The notes under the pieces are model-generated. The model made no database searches, was not told where the DNA came from, and saw only the letters and a list, made by a program, of their open reading frames with translations. Shown piece by piece: positions 1 through 5,931 of a DNA stretch of 5,931 nucleotides. Source of the DNA: Cyclobacteriaceae bacterium (GTDB lineage: Bacteria; Bacteroidota; Bacteroidia; Cytophagales; Cyclobacteriaceae); contig JALOMN010000117.1 in NCBI GenBank assembly GCA_025455445.1, positions 1 through 5,931 of the forward strand, written 5' to 3'. The position numbers and the translations under genes were made by a program. Position 1 is the first letter of the stretch, and every line of letters starts with the position of its first letter.

Positions 1-625
1 GAAGTAACGACTGTATGTGCAATCCGAAAATGGCATCCACTTTTGGATTTTCTAGCACACCTTCTTTCACCATCAACTCGGCACCTGCAGGCCCCTCAGA
101 AGCTGGCACACCTTCTTCGGCCGGCTGAAATATAAACTTCACCGTGCCTTTCAACTCGGCTTTGTTCTTAGTGAGGATTTCCGCTACTGCCAATAATATC
201 GACATGTGCGCATCATGCCCACACGCATGCATCACACCAGTCTGTTGTCCGCCAAAATTGTCCGTTGCCTTTGAAGCAAAGGGTAATGAATTTCTTTCCG
301 TTACCGGTAATGCATCCATGTCGGCACGCAGAGCTACCACCGGACCGGGTTTAGCGCCCTTCAATAAGGCAACCACTCCTGTTTTCGCTACCGGATATTG
401 TACTTCCAAACCCAGCGCTTTCAGTTGCTGTGCAATCCGGTTACTGGTTTTCACTTCGCGATTGGATAATTCCGGATGTTCATGAAAATACCTGCGCCAC
501 TCCACGAGTTTGGGCTCAAGTTCTCTGGCCTGTTGATCAATTTTACTATTGAGTTTGGCGTTGGTTTGAGCCAGCATAGTGACACTTAATAGTAAAAGCG
601 CCAGCGTTTGATAAAATCTTTGCAT
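1..625 (-). CDS. Exported M20-family amidohydrolase / metallopeptidase, N-terminal 208 residues (runs off left edge)
   Basis: Seen: reading leftward from the ATG at 625-623, 208 codons stay open to the window edge, so the C-terminal part is missing. Residues 1-20 form a signal peptide (MQRFYQTLALLLLSVTMLAQ), predicting periplasmic or outer-envelope location. Diagnostic M20D-type motifs follow in order: WRRYFHEHPELS (43-54), LRADMDALP (99-107), MHACGHDAHM (132-141), FQPAEEG (166-172) and FGLHI (201-205). Family knowledge: the enzymes are two-metal hydrolases that split N-acyl amino acids, aminobenzoyl-glutamate-type amides or peptides. By analogy C135, H137, E171 and H203 are metal ligands and E170 is the general base; all are present, so the visible part looks intact and active. 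Families of this kind usually have roughly 390-440 residues, so about half is seen. Inference: it releases amino acids from acylated or peptide substrates outside the cytoplasm. The exact substrate cannot be read from sequence. It is divergent from the Rieske gene. Confidence 0.95.
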   Translation of the reverse strand, partial: MQRFYQTLALLLLSVTMLAQTNAKLNSKIDQQARELEPKLVEWRRYFHEHPELSNREVKTSNRIAQQLKALGLEVQYPVAKTGVVALLKGAKPGPVVALRADMDALPVTERNSLPFASKATDNFGGQQTGVMHACGHDAHMSILLAVAEILTKNKAELKGTVKFIFQPAEEGVPASEGPAGAELMVKEGVLENPKVDAIFGLHIQSLL

Positions 626-684
626 GGATTTAGGTAATTTGGTTCAATGTATAAAAAACACCTGCCTGACAAAAGACGAAAGTG
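626..684. promoter_or_regulatory. Divergent intergenic region with a candidate leftward promoter
   Basis: This 59-bp spacer must hold the start signals for the leftward amidohydrolase gene and probably for the rightward Rieske gene. On the minus strand there is TTTG (673-670), an 18-bp spacer, then TACATTGA (651-644). That is a 6-of-8 match to the Bacteroidota -7 element TAnnTTTG at an acceptable spacing, and it would give a leader of about 12 nt before the ATG at 625. On the plus strand TAATTTGG (635-642) matches 7 of 8 positions, but no TTG lies at a proper distance upstream. Neither start codon has a clear Shine-Dalgarno sequence. These are pattern matches only. Confidence 0.3.
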
Positions 685-1005
685 ATGGGTTGGATAAAAA
701 TATTCTCAAAACATGCGGATGCTGAAGAATTGCTATCAGAAAACAAACCACAACTGGTAGTGATTGGCGAAAAAAGAATCTGCCTTGTAAAACGCAATAA
801 ACGATTTTATGCGGTGAGTAATAAATGCACACATAATGGTGAGTCGTTGAGCAAAGGCATCGTAAATTCAGTGGGCGAAATTGTATGCCCCTGGCATGGT
901 TATCAGTTTGATCTGCAAACGGGCCGGGAATATCGTGAGCGATCGGCTGATTTAGAAATTTATCCTGTTCGCGATGAAGAAGATGGGCTGTATATTGCGA
1001 TATAA
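685..1005 (+). CDS. Small stand-alone Rieske [2Fe-2S] ferredoxin-like protein, 106 aa
   Basis: Seen: the full protein carries the Rieske cluster motif, C48-T-H50 and C68-P-W-H71, with 17 residues between the two halves. These two cysteines and two histidines bind one [2Fe-2S] cluster. The surroundings fit the family: a beta-rich start with KRNKRFYAVSNKCTHNGESL, then GEIVCPWHGYQFDLQTG. The protein is only the Rieske domain, with no signal peptide, membrane anchor or oxygenase domain, so it is probably a soluble cytoplasmic electron carrier resembling dioxygenase ferredoxins or the small subunit NirD. I chose the ATG at 685; a GTG directly before it (682) would add one residue. No oxygenase, reductase or nitrite reductase gene is visible nearby, so the redox partner is unknown. 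The next gene starts 18 bp after the stop on the same strand, suggesting shared transcription. Confidence 0.93.
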   Translation: MGWIKIFSKHADAEELLSENKPQLVVIGEKRICLVKRNKRFYAVSNKCTHNGESLSKGIVNSVGEIVCPWHGYQFDLQTGREYRERSADLEIYPVRDEEDGLYIAI

Positions 1006-1023
1006 TTTGAAACTATACCAGCG

Positions 1024-2046
1024 GTGTCATCTTTTCGTTATTTCTGCAAATCCTGCTTCTTGAAATATTTACAAGTCATTATATTTTTTTTGATAGCCTT
1101 TGCTGCTGCTGCCCAGCCAGCAAATGAAAAGGAATTAATTCTTAAGAGAGTTACTATTACCGATGCCGTGCCGGACAAATTGTTAAGCACGCGCTCCATT
1201 GTATTATATGATGATTCGTATACGGAAGCAGAACTCATAGAAGCACAAAAAATGTTTCAGCAAACCGGCATTGATGCAGTCGCTTACTTCAGCACAAATC
1301 ATGTGCTTGCCGGGCCTGACCCAAACAAAGCGCTTACTACCTACCTTATCAACCGTGCGATTACGTATTTGATTTTCTTTGAAAAGTCAAAAAATTTCGC
1401 ATTTACTTTTGTCCCATTTAATAACACTTCTGGTTTTGCCTCAGAAGGAGCGTCTGCATGGAAGGAATCTCATGCTTCGTTGACCGAATTATTGCGTAAC
1501 GTGTATCGTGCCACACTTAACACACAGAAAAAACAAAATCTTCTAATCAATGAATATCCGGAAACCGATGTGGAATTGGTTGCTTTTAAAAGCAGGCGTT
1601 TTGAAAGCTTCAGCAACGATGCCAAATCCTTTAAAGTAGCCGTGCCCCGATGGGGCAATGAAAAAGCAGATGCCGAGCTTGAGCAAATTTTAAAGGAATA
1701 CTTCCCGGTGAAATATGAATTGGTCGATCCCAATCTGGAAGAGCGCGAATTGTCCAATCGCGGATTCATTACCATTCTGCGCTACGTGCACACCGATGGT
1801 AAAGAAGCCAAAAACATATTAGGTTATGATCTCACACAAATTACCAAATCGCTCACTTCCATTGTGTATGTAAATGGCGAGGCTGATCTGAAAACAATAC
1901 CAGCCAGTCAAACAGTATTTAAATATTACCTGAAACATATCGAGTATGGTAATATCTTTTTGGGTAAAGGATGGGATGCCGACCTGACCTGGCAGGATGC
2001 GCTGAGAAATCACCTGCAGGCTATGCGTGAAGTGTTGAAGTTCTGA
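1024..2046 (+). CDS. Exported protein of unknown family, about 340 aa, non-ATG start
   Basis: I do not recognise the family. Seen: an uninterrupted frame opening with a GTG at 1024; a TTG at 1060 is an alternative. The first in-frame ATG encodes residue 77, well past the signal sequence, so it is not credible. Residues 14-30 (KYLQVIIFFLIAFAAAA) form a good signal-peptide core with a probable cut after A30; starting at TTG would give a tidier, shorter leader. There is no lipobox cysteine at the cut. The mature part (31-340) is mixed alpha/beta without further membrane segments. It may contain two related halves: a strand-helix-strand unit near 58-90 (SIVLYDD, then TEAELIEAQ, then DAVAYF) and another near 202-235 (SFKVAVPRW, then KADAELEQI, then KYELVD). 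It follows the Rieske gene by 18 bp and ends one base before the stop of the opposing gene. Location is probably periplasmic; no function is proposed. Confidence 0.85.
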   Translation: MSSFRYFCKSCFLKYLQVIIFFLIAFAAAAQPANEKELILKRVTITDAVPDKLLSTRSIVLYDDSYTEAELIEAQKMFQQTGIDAVAYFSTNHVLAGPDPNKALTTYLINRAITYLIFFEKSKNFAFTFVPFNNTSGFASEGASAWKESHASLTELLRNVYRATLNTQKKQNLLINEYPETDVELVAFKSRRFESFSNDAKSFKVAVPRWGNEKADAELEQILKEYFPVKYELVDPNLEERELSNRGFITILRYVHTDGKEAKNILGYDLTQITKSLTSIVYVNGEADLKTIPASQTVFKYYLKHIEYGNIFLGKGWDADLTWQDALRNHLQAMREVLKF

Positions 2047-2047
2047 T

Positions 2048-2356
2048 TCACTTACGACTTCTTTTGGTGATCACCAGTGCTGCAAAGATCAATAGGGCGA
2101 GCCACACAAAACCATTGCCATGAAAAGAGGGAAAGCTGCACGACCATTCGCCCCAGCCAAACATCAGTTTAAATGGTAAGGCAATCAATGCAAACAAGCC
2201 TCCCAGTATGGCGCCTAATAATCCGAATACCACACCAAAAACAGCTGCGATCAAACCAATTGCCACACCCCCAATGGCAATCCAGAATGGAAAGGTGATG
2301 ATCATCATCAGCACAATTAAAATGGTGGTAGAAGAGGAAGAATTTTTTGTCGACAT
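2048..2356 (-). CDS. Small glycine-rich integral membrane protein, 102 aa, function unknown
   Basis: Seen: from the ATG at 2356-2354 the protein has a short polar Ser/Thr-rich start (MSTKNSSSSTT), a long hydrophobic stretch at 12-66 that could make two membrane helices, a short polar loop (67-82, GWGEWSCSFPSFHGNG) and a last helix at 83-97 followed by the basic tail TKRSRK. The basic tail suggests a cytoplasmic C-terminus. The long stretch has glycine-zipper spacing: G30/G34, G41/G45 and G48/G52, typical of tightly packed helices. An upstream in-frame ATG at 2395 would add 13 residues (MLWYGFLKKSATH), but MSTKNSSSST looks the more natural start. Similar small membrane proteins in Bacteroidota sometimes accompany PspC or DUF4097 envelope-stress genes; neither is visible here, so this is only a hint. 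It is convergent with the unknown exported gene and divergent from the propeller gene. Confidence 0.75.
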   Translation of the reverse strand: MSTKNSSSSTTILIVLMMIITFPFWIAIGGVAIGLIAAVFGVVFGLLGAILGGLFALIALPFKLMFGWGEWSCSFPSFHGNGFVWLALLIFAALVITKRSRK

Positions 2357-2443
2357 GTGTGTGGCGCTTTTCTTTAGAAAACCATACCACAACAATCATT
2401 CAAAAATCAGTAAACTTTATTTTTTCGCAAATTTTAATGATTT

Positions 2444-2508
2444 AAGATCTTGTGCTGTTCAAAAGTGTATAAATATGAACAGTGGATTTAACAAAAATGA
2501 ACAAGATC
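2444..2508. repeat. Nested inverted repeats with three TGAACA-type half-sites
   Basis: Directly visible: CTGTTCA (2455-2461) is the exact reverse complement of TGAACAG (2476-2482), with a 14-nt gap. Outside it, GATCTTGT (2446-2453) is the exact reverse complement of ACAAGATC (2501-2508), and the left outer arm overlaps an 8-bp palindrome, AAGATCTT (2444-2451). A third half-site TGAACA occurs at 2498-2503. The three half-sites begin at 2455, 2476 and 2498, so they are 21-22 bp apart, about two helical turns. This is the layout expected of a protein-binding operator, and it overlaps the candidate promoter at 2450-2477. Formation of a long RNA stem is an alternative if transcription starts upstream. 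Confidence 0.5.
2450..2477 (+). promoter_or_regulatory. Candidate Bacteroidota-type promoter, distal, for the propeller gene
   Basis: TTG (2450-2452), a 17-bp spacer and TAAATATG (2470-2477) match the Bacteroidota -33/-7 pattern TTG...TAnnTTTG with one mismatch in the -7 element. Transcription would begin near 2484 and give a leader of about 137 nt. The CTGTTCA/TGAACAG arms sit inside and across this promoter, so a bound protein would block it. Pattern match only, in an A/T-rich region where chance matches are common. Confidence 0.3.
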
Positions 2509-2543
2509 AATGCATATCCACCTGGTCGCAAAACCCGCTAATC

Positions 2544-2558
2544 ACATATTGAATATGT
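2544..2558. promoter_or_regulatory. 15-bp perfect palindrome, candidate operator
   Basis: ACATATTGAATATGT is a perfect 7-bp inverted repeat around a single central base (G2551). It lies 62 bp before the propeller start codon and just upstream of a second possible -7 element, TAAATTTC (2576-2583, 7 of 8 matches to TAnnTTTG). The TTG inside the palindrome (2549-2551) could act as the -33 element, but the 24-bp spacing is one base beyond the usual range. A dimeric repressor or activator site is the natural reading; the loop is too short for an RNA hairpin with the full arms. Confidence 0.4.
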
Positions 2559-2620
2559 TCGATAATTCTTTTCATTAAATTTCATCTAATCAAACATTTC
2601 AATTTTCTAAATCAACACCT

Positions 2621-5600
2621 ATGAAGTCAATCCTACACCTGTTGACCGTTCTGCTTATCTGTTTTATCTCGTACTCTTTAAATGGTCAACAAAAAACTCC
2701 CGCACAAAGTCCTTCGGGGTTTTCATCTGAAATATTTTCAGGCTTAACCTTGCGCTCCATTGGGCCTGCTGTAACCTCAGGCCGTATTTCTGATTTTGCG
2801 GTGAATCCCTCCAATAGCAGTGAATACTATGTGGCAACCTCTTCGGGTGGTGTATGGAAAACCATTAACAAAGGCGTAACCTTCACTCCGATTTTTGATG
2901 GGCAGGGTTCATATTCTATTGGTTGTGTTACACTGGACCCTACTAATGCAAGCGTGGTGTGGGTGGGTAGTGGTGAAAACAATAATCAACGGTCTGTTTC
3001 ATATGGTGATGGCGTGTATAAAAGTGAAGACGGAGGCAAAACCTGGAAAAACATGGGTCTGAAAAACTCAGAACATATCTCTGAAATTATTGTGCATCCA
3101 ACCAATCCGAATATTATCTATGTGGGTGCCTACGGACCGGTTTGGAGTGAAGGCGGAGACCGTGGTGTATTTAAGTCAACCGATGGTGGTGTTACCTGGG
3201 CAAATGTAAAGTCAGTGAGTGCCTATACAGGTGTTAATGATTTAGTAATGGACCCTCGCAATCCTGAGGTGTTATATGCAGCATTTCATCAGCGCATTCG
3301 AAAAGTGTTTACTTACATTGGCGGAGGTCCGGAATCTGCGTTGTATAAATCAACGGACGGAGGTACAACCTGGAAAAAACTAGAAGGCGGATTGCCCGGT
3401 GGCGAACTGGGCAGAATTGGTCTTGCTATCAGTCCTGTTAACCCAGATGTACTTTATGCAGTAGTAGAAGCAAAAGATGGTAAGGGTGGAATTTTTCGCT
3501 CCGCAGATAAAGGTGCAAGTTGGGAAAAACGCAATTCATTCTCTACTTCAGGAAATTATTACCAGGAGGTGACGTGCGACCCTAATGATGTAAACAAAAT
3601 TTTCATCACAGATACTTATTACAAAGTGAGCAGCGATGGTGGTAAAACCGTCAGCAATCTGGGTGAGCTCAACAAACACATCGACAATCATTGCATCTGG
3701 ATTGATCCAAAAGATACAGAACACTTGTTGGTAGGTTGTGATGGTGGCATTTATGAAAGTTGGGATTTTGCAAAAACCTGGGATTTCAAATCAAACTTGC
3801 CGGTCACACAATTTTACAAAGTGTCAACAGATAATGCATATCCATTCTATGGTGTACATGGTGGTACACAAGATAATCTGAGCCTGGGCGGACCAAGCCG
3901 CACTACCTCTGCCAATGGCATTGTAAATTCAGATTGGTATATCACCTCGCTGGGAGATGGTTTTGAAACACAAGTGGATCAATCAAATCCTGATATAGTT
4001 TATGCTCAAAGTCAGTACGGTGGATTAAATCGATTTGATAGAAAAAGTGGTGAATACTTATTTATAAAACCGGTAGAAAAAGAAGGTGAAGCCGCCTATC
4101 GTTGGAACTGGGATGCGCCCTTACTAATAAGTCAGCATAGTAACACTCGTTTATATTTTGGCGCTAACAAATTATTTCGCACGGATGATCGTGGCGATAG
4201 CTGGACGGTAATCAGTCCGGATTTGAGCAGGCAGATAGATCGCAATAAACTTGAGGTGATGGGTAAAGTGTGGTCAGTAGATGCCATTGCAAAAAATGGT
4301 AGCACCGATATTTTTGGACAACTTACTTCCATTGCTGAATCAAAATTTGATCAGAACATGCTGTGGGTAGGCACCGATGATGGGCTGATACAACTCACCA
4401 CCGATGGTGGAAAAAACTGGACAAAGTTTGATAACCTGCCAGGCGTGCCTGCCATGAGTTATGTGCATCAGGTTATTGCTTCACTTCACGATAAAAACAC
4501 TGCCTATGTTTGTTTCAATCATCATCGCTATGGCGACTTTAAGCCTTACGTATTAAAGACAAATGATGCCGGAAAAACATGGAAGCCAATTCATAGTAAT
4601 CTACCGGTGCGTGGCAGTGTATATAGTATTGCTGAAGACCACGTAGATGCCAATTTACTTTTTGTGGGAACAGAGTTTGGGTTATTTTTTTCAACAAGTG
4701 GTGGCCTGAGCTGGACGCAGTTGAAAGCGGGCTTGCCCACGATAGCCGTGCGTGATCTGGAAATTCAACGCAGAGAAAATGATCTGGTACTCGCTACGTT
4801 TGGACGTGGATTTTATATTCTCGATGATTATTCGTTACTGCGTAATCTCAAAAATGAAGAGTTGAATAAACCTGCAATCATTTTTCCAATAAAGGAAAGC
4901 CTGATGTTTATTGAACGCTACCCTCTGGGTTTGCGCGATAAAGGACATTTAGGTAGCAGTTATTTCTCTACACCTAATCCACAAGTAGGTGCCGTCTTTA
5001 CGTATTATCTGAAAGAAGATGTGAAAACGCTTAAAGAAAAACGACAAGAGGCAGAAAAAGCAAAATATGAAAAGAAGCAAAAAGTATATTATCCAAGCAT
5101 CGATAGTCTGAGACTGGAAGATCAACAGCCAGAACCCTATTTACTCTTCACTATAAAGGATGAGTCTGGCAGCGTGGTACGTCATTTGAAAGCTGCCGCA
5201 AAAAAAGGATTGCAGCGAATAGTGTGGGATTTTCGATACGGATCTCCTGCACCGGTTAATAGCCGCTTTACGCCTGCTCCCGACCAATTATTTGGTGGTG
5301 CGGAAGAAGGACATCTTGCCATGCCTGGAAATTATAGCGTAAGTCTGTCAAAATATGAAGATGGTATACTCACCGAATTAGTCGCACCAATAAAATTTAC
5401 ATGCAAACTTTTAGATCAAAGCAGCATACCCACCAATATGAATGCAAATGTTGCATTTTATAAACAGGTAACAGAATTACGCAAGGCCGTTAGTGCTGCT
5501 ACTGATTTGATGAATATGATGGAACAACGTGTGCGGAATATTAATCTGGCTGTGCATGACATGCCTGCGCCAGCCAAAATATTTCTTGAAAAAGCGCATG

Positions 5601-5908
5601 CTGTTTCCCAACAACTAAGCGTATTAAAAACACAATTAAATGGTGACCAAACGAGAGCGCGCAGAGATTTTGAAACAACTCCGTCAATTAACGATAGGGT
5701 TTCTGGTATTGAGGGCAGTGTTTGGAATTCAACTGCACCTGTTCCAAAAACATTTAACGACTCTTTCTCAACAGCCGCTAAGCAGTTTAGTGTATTGCTT
5801 TTAGAAATGAGAAAAATAAATTCCAGTATTGAACAACTTGAAAAGGAACTTGAAATAAACCAGGCGCCCTACACACCGGGTCGCTGGCCGGATTGGAGCA
5901 ATAAGTAA
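2621..5908 (+). CDS. Large exported sortilin/VPS10-like BNR (Asp-box) beta-propeller protein with C-terminal Ig-like and helical domains, 1095 aa
   Basis: Seen: the ATG at 2621 opens a signal peptide (1-22, MKSILHLLTVLLICFISYSL then NGQQ). Residues about 40-735 form a propeller region with repeated Asp-boxes (S/T-x-D-x-G-x-T/S-W): 135-142, 186-193, 244-251, 294-301, 521-528, 593-600, 647-654, and weaker copies at 81-88, 337-344, 380-387 and 691-698. At about 50 residues per blade this is room for some 14 blades, as in two tandem seven-bladed propellers. A charged lysine/glutamate-rich helix lies at 799-821, an FlgD/Ig-like domain at about 838-928 (LFTIKDESGSVVRHL, then IVWDF, then MPGNYSVSL), and a mostly helical region at 940-1080. 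No type IX secretion C-terminal sorting domain is evident. Family knowledge: such proteins are often labelled glycosyl hydrolase or sortilin, with few functions proven. The GH74 catalytic aspartate seems to be replaced by S74, so binding or peptidase-related roles are as likely as xyloglucan cleavage. The gene has its own regulatory region and appears complete. Confidence 0.92.
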   Translation: MKSILHLLTVLLICFISYSLNGQQKTPAQSPSGFSSEIFSGLTLRSIGPAVTSGRISDFAVNPSNSSEYYVATSSGGVWKTINKGVTFTPIFDGQGSYSIGCVTLDPTNASVVWVGSGENNNQRSVSYGDGVYKSEDGGKTWKNMGLKNSEHISEIIVHPTNPNIIYVGAYGPVWSEGGDRGVFKSTDGGVTWANVKSVSAYTGVNDLVMDPRNPEVLYAAFHQRIRKVFTYIGGGPESALYKSTDGGTTWKKLEGGLPGGELGRIGLAISPVNPDVLYAVVEAKDGKGGIFRSADKGASWEKRNSFSTSGNYYQEVTCDPNDVNKIFITDTYYKVSSDGGKTVSNLGELNKHIDNHCIWIDPKDTEHLLVGCDGGIYESWDFAKTWDFKSNLPVTQFYKVSTDNAYPFYGVHGGTQDNLSLGGPSRTTSANGIVNSDWYITSLGDGFETQVDQSNPDIVYAQSQYGGLNRFDRKSGEYLFIKPVEKEGEAAYRWNWDAPLLISQHSNTRLYFGANKLFRTDDRGDSWTVISPDLSRQIDRNKLEVMGKVWSVDAIAKNGSTDIFGQLTSIAESKFDQNMLWVGTDDGLIQLTTDGGKNWTKFDNLPGVPAMSYVHQVIASLHDKNTAYVCFNHHRYGDFKPYVLKTNDAGKTWKPIHSNLPVRGSVYSIAEDHVDANLLFVGTEFGLFFSTSGGLSWTQLKAGLPTIAVRDLEIQRRENDLVLATFGRGFYILDDYSLLRNLKNEELNKPAIIFPIKESLMFIERYPLGLRDKGHLGSSYFSTPNPQVGAVFTYYLKEDVKTLKEKRQEAEKAKYEKKQKVYYPSIDSLRLEDQQPEPYLLFTIKDESGSVVRHLKAAAKKGLQRIVWDFRYGSPAPVNSRFTPAPDQLFGGAEEGHLAMPGNYSVSLSKYEDGILTELVAPIKFTCKLLDQSSIPTNMNANVAFYKQVTELRKAVSAATDLMNMMEQRVRNINLAVHDMPAPAKIFLEKAHAVSQQLSVLKTQLNGDQTRARRDFETTPSINDRVSGIEGSVWNSTAPVPKTFNDSFSTAAKQFSVLLLEMRKINSSIEQLEKELEINQAPYTPGRWPDWSNK

Positions 5909-5931
5909 CGTACTAAATGACCAACAAAAAA

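Larger units (their letters stand above)
2357..2620. promoter_or_regulatory. 264-bp divergent regulatory region, A/T-rich, no gene
   Basis: This gap between the leftward membrane-protein gene and the rightward propeller gene is A/T-rich and I see no credible coding sequence in it. It holds a nested set of inverted repeats (2444-2508), a 15-bp palindrome (2544-2558) and two imperfect rightward promoters, listed separately. A leftward promoter for the membrane-protein gene is less clear: reading on the minus strand, AAAATTTG (2435-2428) is a 7-of-8 match to TAnnTTTG, with a TTTG at 2463-2460 that is 24 bp away, slightly too far. No riboswitch or intrinsic terminator is recognisable. Confidence 0.6.

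Noticed and set aside
144..485. Plus-strand open frame of 113 codons
   Set aside because: It lies wholly antisense to the M20 amidohydrolase, whose conserved motifs prove the minus strand codes here; its cysteine/proline-rich product looks like a shadow.
644..832. Minus-strand open frame of 62 codons across the start of the Rieske gene
   Set aside because: It is antisense to the clearly coding Rieske frame and has no family features.
1470..1775. Minus-strand open frame of 101 codons inside the exported protein gene
   Set aside because: Serine/leucine-rich product typical of an antisense shadow, with no domain or start signal.
2065..2076. TGGTGATCACCA as a transcription terminator for the convergent genes
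   Set aside because: A perfect palindrome leaves almost no loop, the RNA stem would be only about four pairs, and no T-run follows on either strand.
2169..2399. Minus-strand open frame of 76 codons overlapping the membrane-protein gene
   Set aside because: It is a shifted frame of the same strand; the 102-residue frame has a coherent membrane topology and glycine zipper, while this one gives a His/Cys-rich product without structure.
2208..2552. Plus-strand open frame of 114 codons running into the intergenic region
   Set aside because: Its first half is antisense to the membrane-protein gene and its second half crosses the inverted repeats; composition is not protein-like.
5909..5931. Terminator or new gene after the propeller stop
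   Set aside because: Only 23 bases remain, with an A-run at the edge; no hairpin or start codon context can be judged.

Overview
The window looks like ordinary chromosomal DNA from a member of the Bacteroidota, perhaps Cytophagales or a relative. The grounds are moderate-to-low GC, almost no Shine-Dalgarno sequences (A/T-rich leaders instead), and a very large secreted BNR/Asp-box propeller of the 'sortilin/VPS10-like' or 'glycosyl hydrolase' type that is common in that phylum. The genus assignment is a guess. I see no mobile element, CRISPR array, tRNA, rRNA or phage gene.

Layout from left to right. The minus strand from 625 to the left edge holds the first 208 codons of an exported M20-family amidohydrolase/carboxypeptidase, cut off by the window. 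A 59-bp divergent spacer separates it from a small plus-strand Rieske [2Fe-2S] ferredoxin-like protein (685-1005). Only 18 bp later comes a 340-residue exported protein of unknown family (1024-2046), which has no ATG start. It is met tail-to-tail, with one base between the stop codons, by a minus-strand 102-residue glycine-rich membrane protein (2048-2356). A 264-bp divergent regulatory region (2357-2620) contains nested inverted repeats, three regularly spaced TGAACA-type half-sites, a 15-bp palindrome and two imperfect Bacteroidota-type promoters. The rest of the window (2621-5908) is one 1095-residue exported protein with an Asp-box beta-propeller region, an FlgD/Ig-like domain and a helical C-terminal region.

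The genes do not form an obvious single pathway. Three of the five are exported by signal peptides and the membrane protein also acts at the envelope; the Rieske protein is cytoplasmic. The M20 hydrolase and the propeller protein both suggest handling of peptides or other polymers outside the cytoplasm. The Rieske gene and the unknown exported gene may be co-transcribed. I found no convincing new multi-gene system. The best leads are the unknown 340-residue protein, the operator-like cluster before the propeller gene, and the apparent loss of a GH74-type catalytic aspartate in that propeller.
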